Of a stretch of 64,000 nucleotides of DNA, positions 9,138-19,837 are shown one piece after another. The notes under the pieces are model-generated. The model ran no database searches, had not been told where the DNA came from, and was given only the letters and a program-made list of their open reading frames with translations. The DNA comes from Amphiduros pacificus (Eukaryota; Annelida; Polychaeta; Phyllodocida; Hesionidae), in assembly GCA_949316495.1 (NCBI GenBank), contig OX439012.1, positions 20,450,666 through 20,514,665 on the forward strand, given 5' to 3'. Position 1 is the stretch's first letter. Each line of letters begins with the position of its first letter. The translations under genes were made by a program, and so were the position numbers.

Positions 9138-10955
9138 ATGCAGTCTCAAACTTCGAAGATGTCTACGAAATATTACGTTTTAATAGCCGTTATCATAAAT
9201 TCTATTTTGTTGTCCTTAATCGTTGCTTATATGACTAACAATCCATTTGAGCCCAGCTATGAATGCTTTTCAAATGATAAAAAATATTCTTTGGTTGGAA
9301 TCCAAAACGTTTTATCTGATAAGAAAATATTGGATACATTTCAAAGGATTTTAAACAAAATTCAAAGTAGCAAAGATATTGAACAATTTGGAATGAAATT
9401 GGATGAAATACACACTCTACAGCAGATCGTGACGGGACTTCAAAAGAATTTACAAAATACTTCAACAGAAATCCAAGCCAAGAAAATTGTGCGTCGTCAA
9501 ATTGGCCAAGAATGGATGAAAACATCTATCACTCTGGATGTATGTGACGAAGTAAACAAAGGTCGCGTCATGGGATTTCAAATTAAAAATTGTTCTAATG
9601 TAAAACCCTTTAAAGATATTATGACTGTTGTATTAAATCTTGCTCATTATCCACTTGAAAATAAATCTATTATAACAGAACTAATTAATAAACTTGCAGC
9701 AAAATACCCAAATATGCAAATGCAAATTGCAGTACAACAGGGTATACTTACAGATAATGAAATTACAATACCTGGCAAAGTACACATCATAACTAAAAAA
9801 TCTAAAGATGGTGCCATATGGAATCAACTTATTGATCAAGTCAAAACACCATATTCATTTATTGCGCGAGATTTACTCTTATTTGATGAAGATTGTCGAT
9901 TGGAAAGATTAGTACGTGCTATATCAAAACTGAATGTACCTGTTGCTGGAGGATCCACCAAAAATGAACAGGGTTATTGGAATATGGCATGTCACCAATC
10001 TATCTTCAGAAATTACACTTTGATATACCAATCAGGTTATCATCACTCCAAATTTGACTGTATTTGGTGTAAACACATTACAGGACCCTTTGTTGCCAGA
10101 ACAGATCTTCTGCAAAGAAACAGATTTGATGAAACACTCAAGAGAACTATCCTCTTTGAGGACTTCTTTTTCCAACTCCAACAGAAGTCAACCCAAGTGA
10201 TTGTTTGTCCTGACAGTATGTTCAATGTGCAGGCAGACTATAATACCATGTACATCCAGTCTGATTTGCTACCGTTTGCAAGGAAATGGCAGATTAATCA
10301 GGTCCAGTTTAGCCATACTGGATTATTCACATTTACTTGTAAACAGTTAGGTATGAAATGCTCCAAACCGACTGGTAAAGTACTTCCACCTTGCTGCTTA
10401 CAGCTCCTTGCAGACAAAGTGAAGTTTGTTTTGGCTACTTGTAAGAAGTATAATATATTATGTCAATTAAATGCTGGTACAGCGTTAGGTGCATTGAAAT
10501 TTAATGGGGTATTACCATGGGAATTGGATGCTGATGTGTATTATTTGACGGCAAATATGTCAGCTGTGAAAAAACTTAAAAGTGTATTTTTAGCTGATGG
10601 GAATACATTTGCAGAAGGCGATGGTGGGGGTGGACATAACTTTTTTGTTTACAATGGTGGGTGGAAGATAGAGGTTTGGCATAAAGACAAACTGGATACT
10701 CATGTTGCCATTCAAAATGGAAAATTGCCCACAAAAATCTTGTATGATGGAGTGTGGTCAAATATGTTTCGTAATCCAGCACTTGAGATGCGAATCCGTT
10801 ACGGCCCTGGGATATTCAGACATGTCCAGCACACATGGATAGTGGGTAAAACACATCCTGATTCATTCACCAAATGTCCCAATCCTGGAAAACAATTCTG
10901 CCTTGATCAGTACAAAACAGATGGATCATTCCAGTTTAGATTACCAATTCCATAA
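9138..10955 (+). CDS. FKRP-like ribitol-5-phosphate transferase (LicD family)
   Basis: A 605-codon intronless frame with the layout of fukutin-related protein, the Golgi type II membrane enzyme that adds the second ribitol-5-phosphate from CDP-ribitol to alpha-dystroglycan. Residues 12-32 form an uncleaved signal anchor after a short cytosolic tail with lysines. Residues ~150-390 match the glycosyltransferase-like stem domain (GPFVARTDLL..FDETL). The catalytic half follows: C401, C408, C419 and C420 reproduce the spacing of the human FKRP zinc cluster (C289, C296, C317, C318); then NAGTALGALKFNGVLPW and the acidic motif ELDADV with D464 and D466; then RYGPGIF near the C-terminus, like FKRP FGPGVIE. 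The first acidic residue is Glu462 where FKRP has Asp. It is about 110 residues longer than human FKRP, mostly N-terminal. ATG at 9138 has a good GCC context; a second ATG at 9159 is possible. A polyadenylation signal lies at 11372. FKRP is the best family call; orthology versus an expanded LicD paralogue is open. Confidence 0.9.
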   Translation: MQSQTSKMSTKYYVLIAVIINSILLSLIVAYMTNNPFEPSYECFSNDKKYSLVGIQNVLSDKKILDTFQRILNKIQSSKDIEQFGMKLDEIHTLQQIVTGLQKNLQNTSTEIQAKKIVRRQIGQEWMKTSITLDVCDEVNKGRVMGFQIKNCSNVKPFKDIMTVVLNLAHYPLENKSIITELINKLAAKYPNMQMQIAVQQGILTDNEITIPGKVHIITKKSKDGAIWNQLIDQVKTPYSFIARDLLLFDEDCRLERLVRAISKLNVPVAGGSTKNEQGYWNMACHQSIFRNYTLIYQSGYHHSKFDCIWCKHITGPFVARTDLLQRNRFDETLKRTILFEDFFFQLQQKSTQVIVCPDSMFNVQADYNTMYIQSDLLPFARKWQINQVQFSHTGLFTFTCKQLGMKCSKPTGKVLPPCCLQLLADKVKFVLATCKKYNILCQLNAGTALGALKFNGVLPWELDADVYYLTANMSAVKKLKSVFLADGNTFAEGDGGGGHNFFVYNGGWKIEVWHKDKLDTHVAIQNGKLPTKILYDGVWSNMFRNPALEMRIRYGPGIFRHVQHTWIVGKTHPDSFTKCPNPGKQFCLDQYKTDGSFQFRLPIP

Positions 10956-11400
10956 TGTCTGTAATAAGAACATGAGACATGACATTTCACCCACAATAGA
11001 ATTAGTAGGTTGTAGAAATGTGGTAATGAATATTAACAAAATGTGTGCTGCGGTTTATTCGAGACAATTCTTCTCCACATGCTCCATGTCTAAAATGACA
11101 TCTCCCATCACAACTTTGATTTCATCTTCCATATTTCTCCAAAGATCTTTTTATCATTTAGTATAGTACATTTCTCAAGTTTGTGGGAATTACTAACTAT
11201 GTAACGTTTTGTTCAGTGTATTATGCATTATTTTTGGTGAATTTATTATGCTTGACACAAATGAAATTAGATTATTTCACCTGATTATGATAGATGTATC
11301 TTTTTAGTTGCATGATATTATAGTTGAACTTATTTATCGCCAATGGATATTCTATTAAATGTTCACATGAAAATAAAGTTTTTAATCAAAAAAATGTAAT
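10956..11400 (+). other. 3' UTR of the FKRP-like gene
   Basis: AT-rich sequence after the stop, with no competing exon. An AATAAA at 11372-11377 is the best poly(A) signal, followed by an A-rich then TG-rich stretch (11386-11412). Confidence 0.55.
11372..11377 (+). terminator. Polyadenylation signal, FKRP-like gene
   Basis: AATAAA 417 bases after the stop codon, with a TGTAATCTTGTTATTGTTTG downstream element. Confidence 0.6.
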
Positions 11401-11610
11401 CTTGTTATTGTTTGATACGAAATGATGAAGTTATGCATGAAATTGATCATTTTAAGAAAAGTCTCTTCAATTTATTTATTTATTTTCAATATATAACACA
11501 TGAGAAAGATCAACATTAACAATAGTTATTCACTTTAATACTTATTTTTTCAACACCTTTACTGTTTTTATCACATTCTGTCAGACAATGACATGACTTT
11601 CATTGGCAGC

Positions 11611-12272
11611 TCTCTTTCATCTGACTCTGTCCAAATTTACCAAAGAAAAATTGGAAATGTTATCTTTTGTGTTTGACTCCAAGAGAAGATCAAACTCTAA
11701 TGCTTAATTCTCTTCTGGGAGACTGTCTATCATCGTTATGAACTTCTTTTCCTGATTGGTGGTCATGACTGTGCTTTGAGATGGTTTAACAAGCACACAA
11801 GAATAAATTCCTTTCTACCAAAAAGATTAACTATTTGATTATGCATACTTTGAACATGCAGAAAAGGCGAGGCTCCACAAGAATGTCTGGTTGAAGATCT
11901 TAGTCCCAAGATAATACCAACAACAGTTTCCATCTGATTTATCTCTTTCATCTGACTCTGTCCAAATTTACCAAAGAAAAATTGGAAATGTTATCTTTTG
12001 TGTTTGACTCCAAGAGAAGATCAAACTCTAATGCTTAATTCTCTTCTGGGAGACTGTCTATCATCGTTATGAACTTCTTTTCCTGATTGGTGGTCATGAC
12101 TGTGCTTTGAGATGGTTTAACAAGCACACAAGAATAAATTCCTTTCTACCAAAAAGATTAACTATTTGATTATGCATACTTTGAACATGCAGAAAAGGCG
12201 AGGCTCCACAAGAATGTCTGGTTGAAGATCTTAGTCCCAAGATAATACCAACAACAGTTTCCATCTGATTTA
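11611..12272. repeat. 331-bp tandem duplication
   Basis: The block beginning TCTCTTTCATCTGACTCTGT at 11611 is repeated from 11942 with no difference that I can see until CATTTGGATGG at about 12275. It is non-coding. Such identity means a very recent duplication or an assembly artefact. Confidence 0.88.
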
Positions 12273-12759
12273 TCTCTTCATTTGGATGGAGACTGACTGT
12301 GTCATCCTAAATCTTGCTTATATTGGACACTGTGGATGTGCCAGCACCTCAGGCGATGTAGGTCTTTCAATTCAGGCGCCTCCGCTAAGGTGTTTGTGGT
12401 TCCTATCAATCCCATTGTGTAGGTACATTTGTGCACTGTGTATTAAGCATTATTTGGGGTGGTATTTTGAGATTTCTTGTCAATTTAAAATAATTTTTTT
12501 TCTGATTTTAACATTTCAAAATCTAAGGACCCCCTCCCTTCAAGCCACCGGACTATTTGATTTATTTTTGCACTTTGAGTTCCCAGGAGCGGGGTGGGAA
12601 TGCCCACTTTGAAGCTGTGTATTTTCATTCTGTTGTGTGTAGTGGAGAATTTCATTCAATATATTATAGGATTGTTTACCTTAATTTTTATTATGTTCCT
12701 TTGCCTTTGGTAGAGTGGTTTTACCACACTGGAATTGCTTAAGGTTTTTCTAGGATTTC
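12273..12759. other. Intergenic, nothing recognised
   Basis: Open frames of 61 and 108 codons occur (12286-12612, 12557-12742) but have no recognisable domain. Confidence 0.35.
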
Positions 12760-14315
12760 CTGTAGATCATCGGACATGTCCTCACATCATCTGATATAAT
12801 AGGTTATCCATAATTCCGAGCAGGTCCTCACATCATCTGATATAATAGGTTATCCATAATTCCTAGCATGTCCTCACGTCATCTGATATAATAGGTTATC
12901 CATAATTCCTAGCATGTCCTCACATCATATGATATAATAGGTTATCCATAATTCCGAGCAGGTCCTCACATCATCTGATATAATAGGTTATCCATAATTC
13001 CGAGCAGGTCCTCACATCATCTGATATAATAGGTTATACATAATTCCTAGCATGTCCTCACGTCATCTGATATAATAGGTTATCCATAATTCCTAGCATG
13101 TCCTCACATCATATGATATAATAGGTAGTAGTAAAACAGTCGACTCTTTTAAGAGTAGACTCAAAACTCACCTATTCAGAACCTATGTTCTGAACACAGC
13201 GCTATGAACAGTCCTATCTGGTATCAGCGCGATATAAAATTTATTATTATTATTATTATTATTAATAGGTTATCCATAATTCCGAGCAGGTCCTCACATC
13301 ATCTGATATAATAGGTTATCCATAATTCCTAGCATGTCCTCACATCATCTGATATAATAGGTTATCCATAATTCCTAGCATGTCCTCACATCATCTGATA
13401 TAATAGGTTATCCATAATTCCTAGCATGTCCTTACATCATCTGATATAATAGGTTATCCATAATTCCTGGCATGTCCTCACATCATATGTATGATATAAT
13501 AGGTTATCCATGATTCCGAGCAGGTCCTCACATCATCTGATATAATAGGTTATCCATAATTCCTAGCATGTCCTCACGTCATATGATATAATAGGTTATC
13601 CATAATTCCTAGCATGTCCTAACATCATCTGATATAATAGGTTATCCATAATTCCTAGCATGTCCTCACGTCATATGATATAATAGGTTATCCGTAATTC
13701 CGAGCAGGTCCTCACATCATATGATATAATAGGTTATCCATAATTCCGAGCAGGTCCTCACATCATCTGATATAATAGGTTATCCATAATTCCTAGCATG
13801 TCCTCACGTCATCTGATATAATAGGTTATCCATAATTCCTAGCATGTCCTCACATCATATGATATAATAGGTTATCCATGATTCCGAGCAGGTCCTCACA
13901 TCATATGATATAATAGGTTATCCATAATTCCTAGCATGTCCTCACATCATCTGATATAATAGGTTATCCATAATTCCTAGCATGTCCTCACATCATCTGA
14001 TATAATAGGTTATCCATAATTCCTAGCATGTCCTCACATCATATGATATAATAGGTTATCCATGATTCCGAGCAGGTCCTCACGTCATATGATATAATAG
14101 GTTATCTATAATTCCTAGCATGTCCTCACGTCAACTGATATAATAGGTTATCAATAATTCCTAGCATGTCCTCACATCATCCGATATAATAGGTTATCCA
14201 TAATTCCTAGCATGTCCTCACATCATATAATATAATAAGTTATCCATAATTCCTAGCATGTCCTCACATAATCTGATATAATAGGTTATCCATAATTCCT
14301 AGCATGTCCTCGGGT
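12760..14315. repeat. 46-bp minisatellite (about 30 units)
   Basis: The unit is about 46 bp, with TGATATAATAGGTTATCCAT as a constant core and CCTAGCATGTCCTCACATCA variants. Alternating CCTAGCATG and CCGAGCAGG subtypes recur in runs, a sign of higher-order amplification. It is interrupted by a LINE tail at 13127-13268. Confidence 0.95.
13127..13268 (+). mobile_element. 5'-truncated CR1/L2-like LINE tail inside the minisatellite
   Basis: The insert encodes the last 25 residues of the LINE ORF2 (FKSRLKTHLFRTYVLNTAL and stop), then TATCAGCGCGATATAAA and an ATT-repeat tail, like 770-895. The satellite word TAATAGGT occurs on both sides and may be the target-site duplication. It is a typical very short, 5'-truncated LINE insertion. 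Confidence 0.88.
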
Positions 14316-15669
14316 TATGCTACAACATAGAAAAAAATCTTCTCTCAAAGTATTTAATAATACAAATATTTCGATGGCATACATGTTCACTCACCTACGA
14401 AATATTTTCTGAGAGTGATCACTTTCATAGTGTGTGGAAAGCATCGAACCTAAATTGATATCCATAATGTTCTTACATTGCGACTACATTGCCACGATTT
14501 TATCGTCCTCCTGATTCAGAGCACCATCAAATTCAGTCATGAATTCGGTCTACATCTGTCCACCTCATTTGCACCATCCCTCCTCATGCTTAGAACCTCT
14601 CTGGAGACATTACATAAAGAACTGGGTTGGAGTGTAATAGTGTGTAGTGTGTAATAGTGTGTGGTGTAAAGGTGACTTTCTATTTTACAAAAATGAAATT
14701 AGATAAACCTCTTCAAGAGTGTTTTGGCAGATTTTTGCTCACTCCTACTCACCTTGGATATGGTCCTAGAGGATAAGATGTTAAACATTAAATAGCCAGA
14801 CTTGTTGGCTGCAGCTTGGCTAGAGTCTTAGTATTCCTTGTAGTGTATTTCTCTGGATGCATAGATCTGTTCACAGCCCCGGTGTGAAAACTTGCCAGAG
14901 TTTAGAGCTACTCTCATTTGATTTGATTTGATTTGATTTGATATGTTGGCCGCTCCACTTTTGTCTCGTGGGCACTCAGAGCTTACGCAGCGTGGCTATC
15001 CAGCTAGAGAGGAGACCCATACATTTTATGCTACATGTTGCGCCGTCACAGATTTTAGGACTACTCTCATTTGACGTTACTCTCATTTCACGTTACATGG
15101 TGCAGCGTCACATATTTTAGGGCTTACTCTCGTTTTACGCTACATTGTGCTGCGCCTCAGCGCCAAGGTGCCAGATACCACTTGCAAGGTGATGTAAGCA
15201 TAAACCTCTGACTTAAATGGGCATTTTGTTGTTTGTCAATAATTCTACATTATAATTGACAAACAAAAAAATGCCAAAATATCCATGATTCGTTTTGATA
15301 TTAACTGAATGAAAAATACTTCCTTCAATATTTTTGTAAGGAAAGTATTAACACAAGATGGTATGTCAGTCTGGGAGTGTGAATCATCTGCACAAAATTC
15401 ACCATCAAGTCACCATCTTGTTTTATCTTTTGTACTCTCTAAGAGATGACAGAACATGAGTTTTACATTCTTCTTGGTACTTTCAATGAACTTGAAATAT
15501 TGTAGTGCATTCTATCATCTAACAGGCTCATGTCGACAATAGTCAACTTCTTTTATGGCCTAACTTTCTAAACGAAAATAGGATAATTGTGACATATATT
15601 GGACTAAAATTAGCAAAGTTATGATGAGTTTTATTTTTTTTATAAAGTGCACTGAGCTGGTGTCTGTTA
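14316..15669. other. Intergenic with short simple repeats
   Basis: No gene recognised. About five TTGAT repeats lie at 14918-14942. At 15020-15150 a roughly 70-85-bp unit with GTTACATGGTGCAGCGTCAC words is loosely repeated. An inverted TTGTCAATAATTC/ATTGACAAACAAAA pair sits near 15235-15270. Confidence 0.4.
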
Positions 15670-16041
15670 AATTATAAATAAATGATAATCTTGCCTTGAT
15701 ACCTGATAAATGATAATCTTCCCTTGATACATGATAAATGATAATCTTGCCTTGATACCTGATAAATGATAATCTTCCCTTGATACATGATAAATGATAA
15801 TCTTGCCTTGATACATGATAAATGATAATCTTGCCTTGATACATGATAAATGATAATCTTGCCTTGATACCTGATAAATGATAATCTTGCCTTGATACAT
15901 GATAAATGATAATCTTGCCTTGATACATGATAAATGATAATCTTGCCTTGATACCTGATAAATGATAATATTGCCTTGATACATGATCAATGATAATCTT
16001 CCCTTGATACATGATCAATGATAATCTTCCCTTGATACCTA
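15670..16041. repeat. 28-bp minisatellite
   Basis: About 13 units, each containing TGATACATGATAAATGATAA followed by TCTTGCCT. ACATGATAA and ACCTGATAA subtypes alternate. Minus-strand reading frames across it are repeat artefacts. Confidence 0.93.
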
Positions 16042-16818
16042 ATTGTTGGTATTGCCAGCAGATATGTGACGTATGATACAAATGTAGAGGACCTTATTTT
16101 CATACCAGTATTTATACCAGTATTTATACCAAGTGGTGCCCTCTATATTATCAACATCATGATCATTACAGTGCAGACATGTATAAGGCAAACATTCCTT
16201 CATTTTAGGCATGATATTCTAAGAAGATGCATTTGGTCAAGGTCTATTTCGGCTGTATACCTGGAGAACATGTTGAATATTTCTAGTATATATAAACTTT
16301 ATGGTTTACAACACTGCATTAAGATGAGAGATGTTTGGTACAGATTTTGCTATCCTCAAATATGTTGTAAAATATACAAAAGATAATGGATAATCTGTAA
16401 CTGAGTAGTTAAGTTTTTTTTTAAATATGTGAAATGCTTTATTTTTACGAAATATCAGATTCGATAAGCCCTTTGGTTCTGTAAGTCCCATCACCTCTGT
16501 AATATGTTCTTAAATAGTTTAATTTATTTATATATTTACAATATAATATTAATATTCAAACACAGAGGATAATTCTATATATTCTTTTTATAACAAATGA
16601 TAAGAAGCGATGTTTATATCTTCATGTTTGTATTCATCACTTATTCAATCTTAATACATAGAAGCTCCTTCATCTAATCAGTGTATTCATATACTTGAAT
16701 ATATGTGTGTATATGTATGATATATAATATTTGATAATGTACTGCAGTGTTAATGCGATACATTGCACCAATATTGATGCAATACATTGCAACAAAGATC
16801 TATATATCTTGTCTATTG
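16042..16818. other. 3' flank of claudin-like gene 2
   Basis: AT-rich. On the minus strand an AATAAA (TTTATT at 16523-16528) lies about 290 bases after the gene's stop and could be its poly(A) signal. Nothing else recognised. Confidence 0.4.
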
Positions 16819-17119
16819 TTAGTATTTGCGTTGTTCATTATTTTGCACTGGTTGTTGACCATACACTGGTTGTTGACCGTATGCTGGTTGCTGACCGTAT
16901 GCTGGTTGCTGACCGTATGCTGGTTGCTGATCGTATGCTGGTTGCTGACCGTATGCTGGTTGCTGACTGTATGCTGGTTGCTGACCATATGCTGGATGCT
17001 GGTTATTAACCTGGTGTTGTCCATATCCTGGCTGTTGTATATGTACATGTACCTGGCGTTGTCCATAGAGTTGCGGTTGTACTTGGTGAATCACGACATC
17101 TTGAGTTCTTTGTACAGGT
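16819..17119 (-). CDS. Claudin-like gene 2, exon 4 (Q/P/A/Y/G tail)
   Basis: The exon begins after a TTTTTAG acceptor and completes the codon left open by exon 3 (phase 2), then reads 99 more residues to TAA. The core is seven or eight repeats of YGQQPAYGQQPA type (21-bp units at 16858-17000), followed by NNEQRKY. It is the counterpart of the tail exon of gene 1, which ends GQTKY. As exon 3 stands, its frame stops before reaching this exon (see that entry), but this exon is still open and keeps the conserved stop context TACTAACAATA. Confidence 0.75.
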
Positions 17120-17349
17120 CTAAAAATTCAGTACCAATATTTTTAGAACATAATAATGGGTGAATAAGTCATCGAATTGCACATTATATTGAAGTCAATC
17201 TGTTTCAACAACAAATTCTTGTATGCTTTTTTGTTCACACACTGAAACATGTATATTTGGCCTTTATATAGATATTGCTGAGTTAAATTTATTAAAAGAT
17301 GCACGTTAAAGTAAGTTAAATGCTAAAAACTGATAGGAGCTCTCCTTAC

Positions 17350-17516
17350 CTTGCTTTATTTTCTACATATTGTATATCATATGCTGTTAAGAAGGCAACA
17401 ACCAACCAAAGCTCCTAGGGCTGCCACAATGGCTAAGGCAAAGGAAAAGTCCAACCTCTTGTAATCCCCAGCCATCTTGGCGCCATATATGATCACACCA
17501 AGAAACAGAAACGTGG
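17350..17516 (-). CDS. Claudin-like gene 2, exon 3 (TM3 end, ECL2, TM4; frameshifted)
   Basis: Starts after CTATTTCAG and ends at a GTAAGG donor. It codes for FLFLGVIIYGAKMAGDYKRL and then DFSFALAIVAALGALVG, matching gene 1 (LLFTGVAVFA..ALDYSFGLACVAGVGSLIV). It is 167 bp where gene 1's exon is 163 bp. The extra four bases are a duplicated AACC (plus strand, about 17400-17407). They shift the frame into a TGA at 17377-17379 inside TM4. Past the insertion the other frame continues the homology to the donor (AFLTAYDIQYVENKAR). The truncated product would be 147 residues instead of about 255. The break is either very recent or an assembly error, since everything downstream still looks coding. Confidence 0.8.
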
Positions 17517-18693
17517 CTGAAATAGGGGGAAAGATTAATCTTTATATTTATTATTACATGACACGTGATTAAATAAAACAAACTAACGTTAGGGGGAACA
17601 ATGTCTTTTTAAAGTTGTTTTTTCCCACTAAAATAATCTTGTCCCACACATTTGAACCCGTAAAAGGACATAGCGCAAGATAATTTTTTTTGTATAAAAC
17701 TATAAAACCTATTTCAGCTTTTAATGTATCAAATGCGAAGGGATGGAATTTTCTTTTGGTTTGGTTTTTAATTTGCTCTTAATCATTTTTAATCCTTTTA
17801 GATTCAAAGTAAAAATCAGAAAAAAGATGGTTTTTGGTAACAATAAAAAAGAGGATAGAGTTATCTTGGAAAACCAAGTTATCTTGTGAATACCAACACT
17901 ATCAATCTGAGGCATTAATCTTCAGATAAAATGATGCTATTTAATTTAATTAGACAGGCTTTTCAAAAATGTCTTATAACTCAATTAATTTGCATATTTG
18001 TAAATAAAATAATTCATCTAAATGTAAATCTTTGACCCCATTTGGTAATTTTTGACTTGACTTTGAAGAAAGCTAGATATCTCATAATATGCACACTATT
18101 AATCCAGATTCCCTCTGTATTTGCAGTAAACCTGTTTTTAAATTTTGAAAATTAAACTTAAACAAATGTTCTCAATTTTTTCATAAAAAGGATGGGAACT
18201 TTTGAGAAATATTACATATTTTTACTTCTTATTTTGTATCACTGGACAGTGATGAAATCTAGTGCAGCAGCTACTGGCTAATGAATTAGTCATAAAAGAT
18301 CACTAAATTATATTTCCATGTGTATATGAACAGTGATCCCCTCTGAACAGAAATATGTTACCTATTTAGCTGGCTTTGGCATGATAAAAGGTGCACTATT
18401 TCATGTAGTTCAAGGAGTAATGATGTCTTAATGTTGCTGTGGCTCTTTATCAATGATAAAGTGACATCATACCTTTTGGTAACTGAGCAACATTCAACAA
18501 CACATTTCATACAGCTGTGATCCTCTGCATGAAGTGTCCCTGTTCACCCGAACATTAAGCTATTTGAGTAATTTATTTCATATTATGATTTTATATTTTC
18601 AAATCATGTTAAAATAGTATGAATGCAAAGTTTTAATAGTATCAAATGTAAAAGTATTATTTTTTTGCTTGGGGTTTGGATATGTAAGAGTAC
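17517..18693 (-). other. Intron 2 of claudin-like gene 2, with a dispersed repeat
   Basis: Bounded by a GTACTC donor and a TTTCAG acceptor. The segment 18255-18560 is a minus-orientation copy of the repeat also found at 31350-31509 plus 31963-32075; for example CACAGCTGTATGAAATGTGT and CAGAGGGGATCA are shared. Confidence 0.7.
18255..18560 (-). repeat. Dispersed repeat, family C (uninterrupted copy)
   Basis: The reverse complement of this segment follows the same order of words as 31350-32075: GAACAGGGACACTTCAT, then CACAGCTGTATGAAATGTGT, then AGTTACCAAAAGGTATGA, then CATTACTCCTTGAACTACAT, then AGCTAAATAGGT and CAGAGGGGATCA. Here the junction at CTTGAACTACATGAA is intact, which makes it an empty-site reference for the insertion at 31510. 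Nature of the family unknown. Confidence 0.8.
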
Positions 18694-18843
18694 CTGCAAA
18701 AGATGCCATCATGATACAAGAAGCAAGAACTAGCTTCATCTGCTTGGCAGGAATATTAGCAAGGTGGATGAAGGAGCAAGCACAACATCCAATGAGAAGT
18801 ACCATTCCAATAGTAACTGTAGCTCTCACTGCATGAAGCCATG
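18694..18843 (-). CDS. Claudin-like gene 2, exon 2 (TM2 to TM3 start)
   Basis: Begins after a TTATCTTTGCAG acceptor and ends at TTTTGCAG/GTACTC, phase 1 at both ends, 150 bp. Protein AWLHAVRATVTIGMVLLIGC and onward: the hydrophobic stretch is TM2, an amphipathic loop with IPAKQMK follows, and ASCIMMASFA starts TM3. The arginine just before TM2 (AVRA) corresponds to the conserved Q/E-A-x-R-A of claudins. Decayed copies of this exon's start with acceptors lie just upstream (18844-19070). Confidence 0.85.
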
Positions 18844-19070
18844 CTGCAAAGATAACATACAATGAGTGTCACCATGGAAACAGTAGCTTAGCCCTTACTC
18901 TATGAAGCCATGCTGCAAGGTAATAAACAATGGCAACAGTATATGTAGATAATAAACAATGGGCATCACAATGGCAACAGTATCTATAGTCCTCACTGCA
19001 TGAAGCCATGCTGCAAAGATAACATACAATGAGTATCACCATGGCAACAGTAATTGTAAGACGTGTAAGA
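18844..19070 (-). repeat. Decayed tandem copies of the exon 2 splice acceptor and exon start
   Basis: On the minus strand, at least two extra copies of TTGCAG/CATGGCTTCAT lie upstream of the real acceptor (around 18913 and 19013), each followed by a diverged exon start and the CTCATTGTATGTTATC-type intron end. One copy carries a secondary internal duplication (18915-18995). It is the paralogous counterpart of the 70-bp array in gene 1. Confidence 0.8.
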
Positions 19071-19837
19071 CGTGATTTTTTGAGACGTGGTTTTCTGGTC
19101 CAGTTTGTGACGTGGTTAACTAGTATGCAAAATTGCTATTATTCATGTTCAAAAGATGATATTTGATATTTGGTATTTGGTGCTCTCGGGTATTTTTCAT
19201 AATTTCCACACTCCAGTCATTCTGTAATGAAAAGGTCAAGGTTATTTTTTGGGCCTTATTCAAAACAACTTGATTACTTGATAAATTCAATTCCATTGTT
19301 TTGAATACAAATCAAGAGTTTTTTGTCCACTATTTTCATTTAGGAATGATGAGGTAATAGTCCTGTGAAAATGGATGGTAATAAAGTTATATTAACATAG
19401 AGGCATTATTGGGTATTTGGAAAGATGAGATTAGATGTGTACATTTTGGGGCATGGTGAGAAATTTATTATTTCTTGATTTTTTCATGTTTGTGTGATGA
19501 CGGTTCACAAAATGTTACAATATCTGCTGATATACTAGTAAGTAAGGAATCTTTCTCATCATACCTTCATCTATTTTTTTAATTTGTTTGCCTTCATATT
19601 TTGCAGATGGAAATACACTTCAGATGGGTCATTTTACAATTCTTGTTAAACAATGCATCTTGGTGAACAATGCATCTTTGATCAATCGTGAATCACTCTT
19701 ACTTTCTAGAATAATTCAATTATATGAAAAGGTGAAGGTCATTCTAAAATCAAGGTCACAAATCATGAACTTTGTTATCCTGTTTATATTTGTTTGATAG
19801 AAATAGAATAAGGATTATATTTTGTGAGGATACTTAC

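Noticed and set aside
12760-14315. Possible CRISPR-like array (regular 46-bp repeats)
   Set aside because: Units follow each other without unique spacers and lie in an animal genome; it is a minisatellite.
18599-18693. Extension of claudin-like gene 2 exon 2 to the end of its open frame
   Set aside because: The frame past GCA-G is intron read-through; the GTACTC donor matches the paralogue's junction and exon 3 continues in phase.
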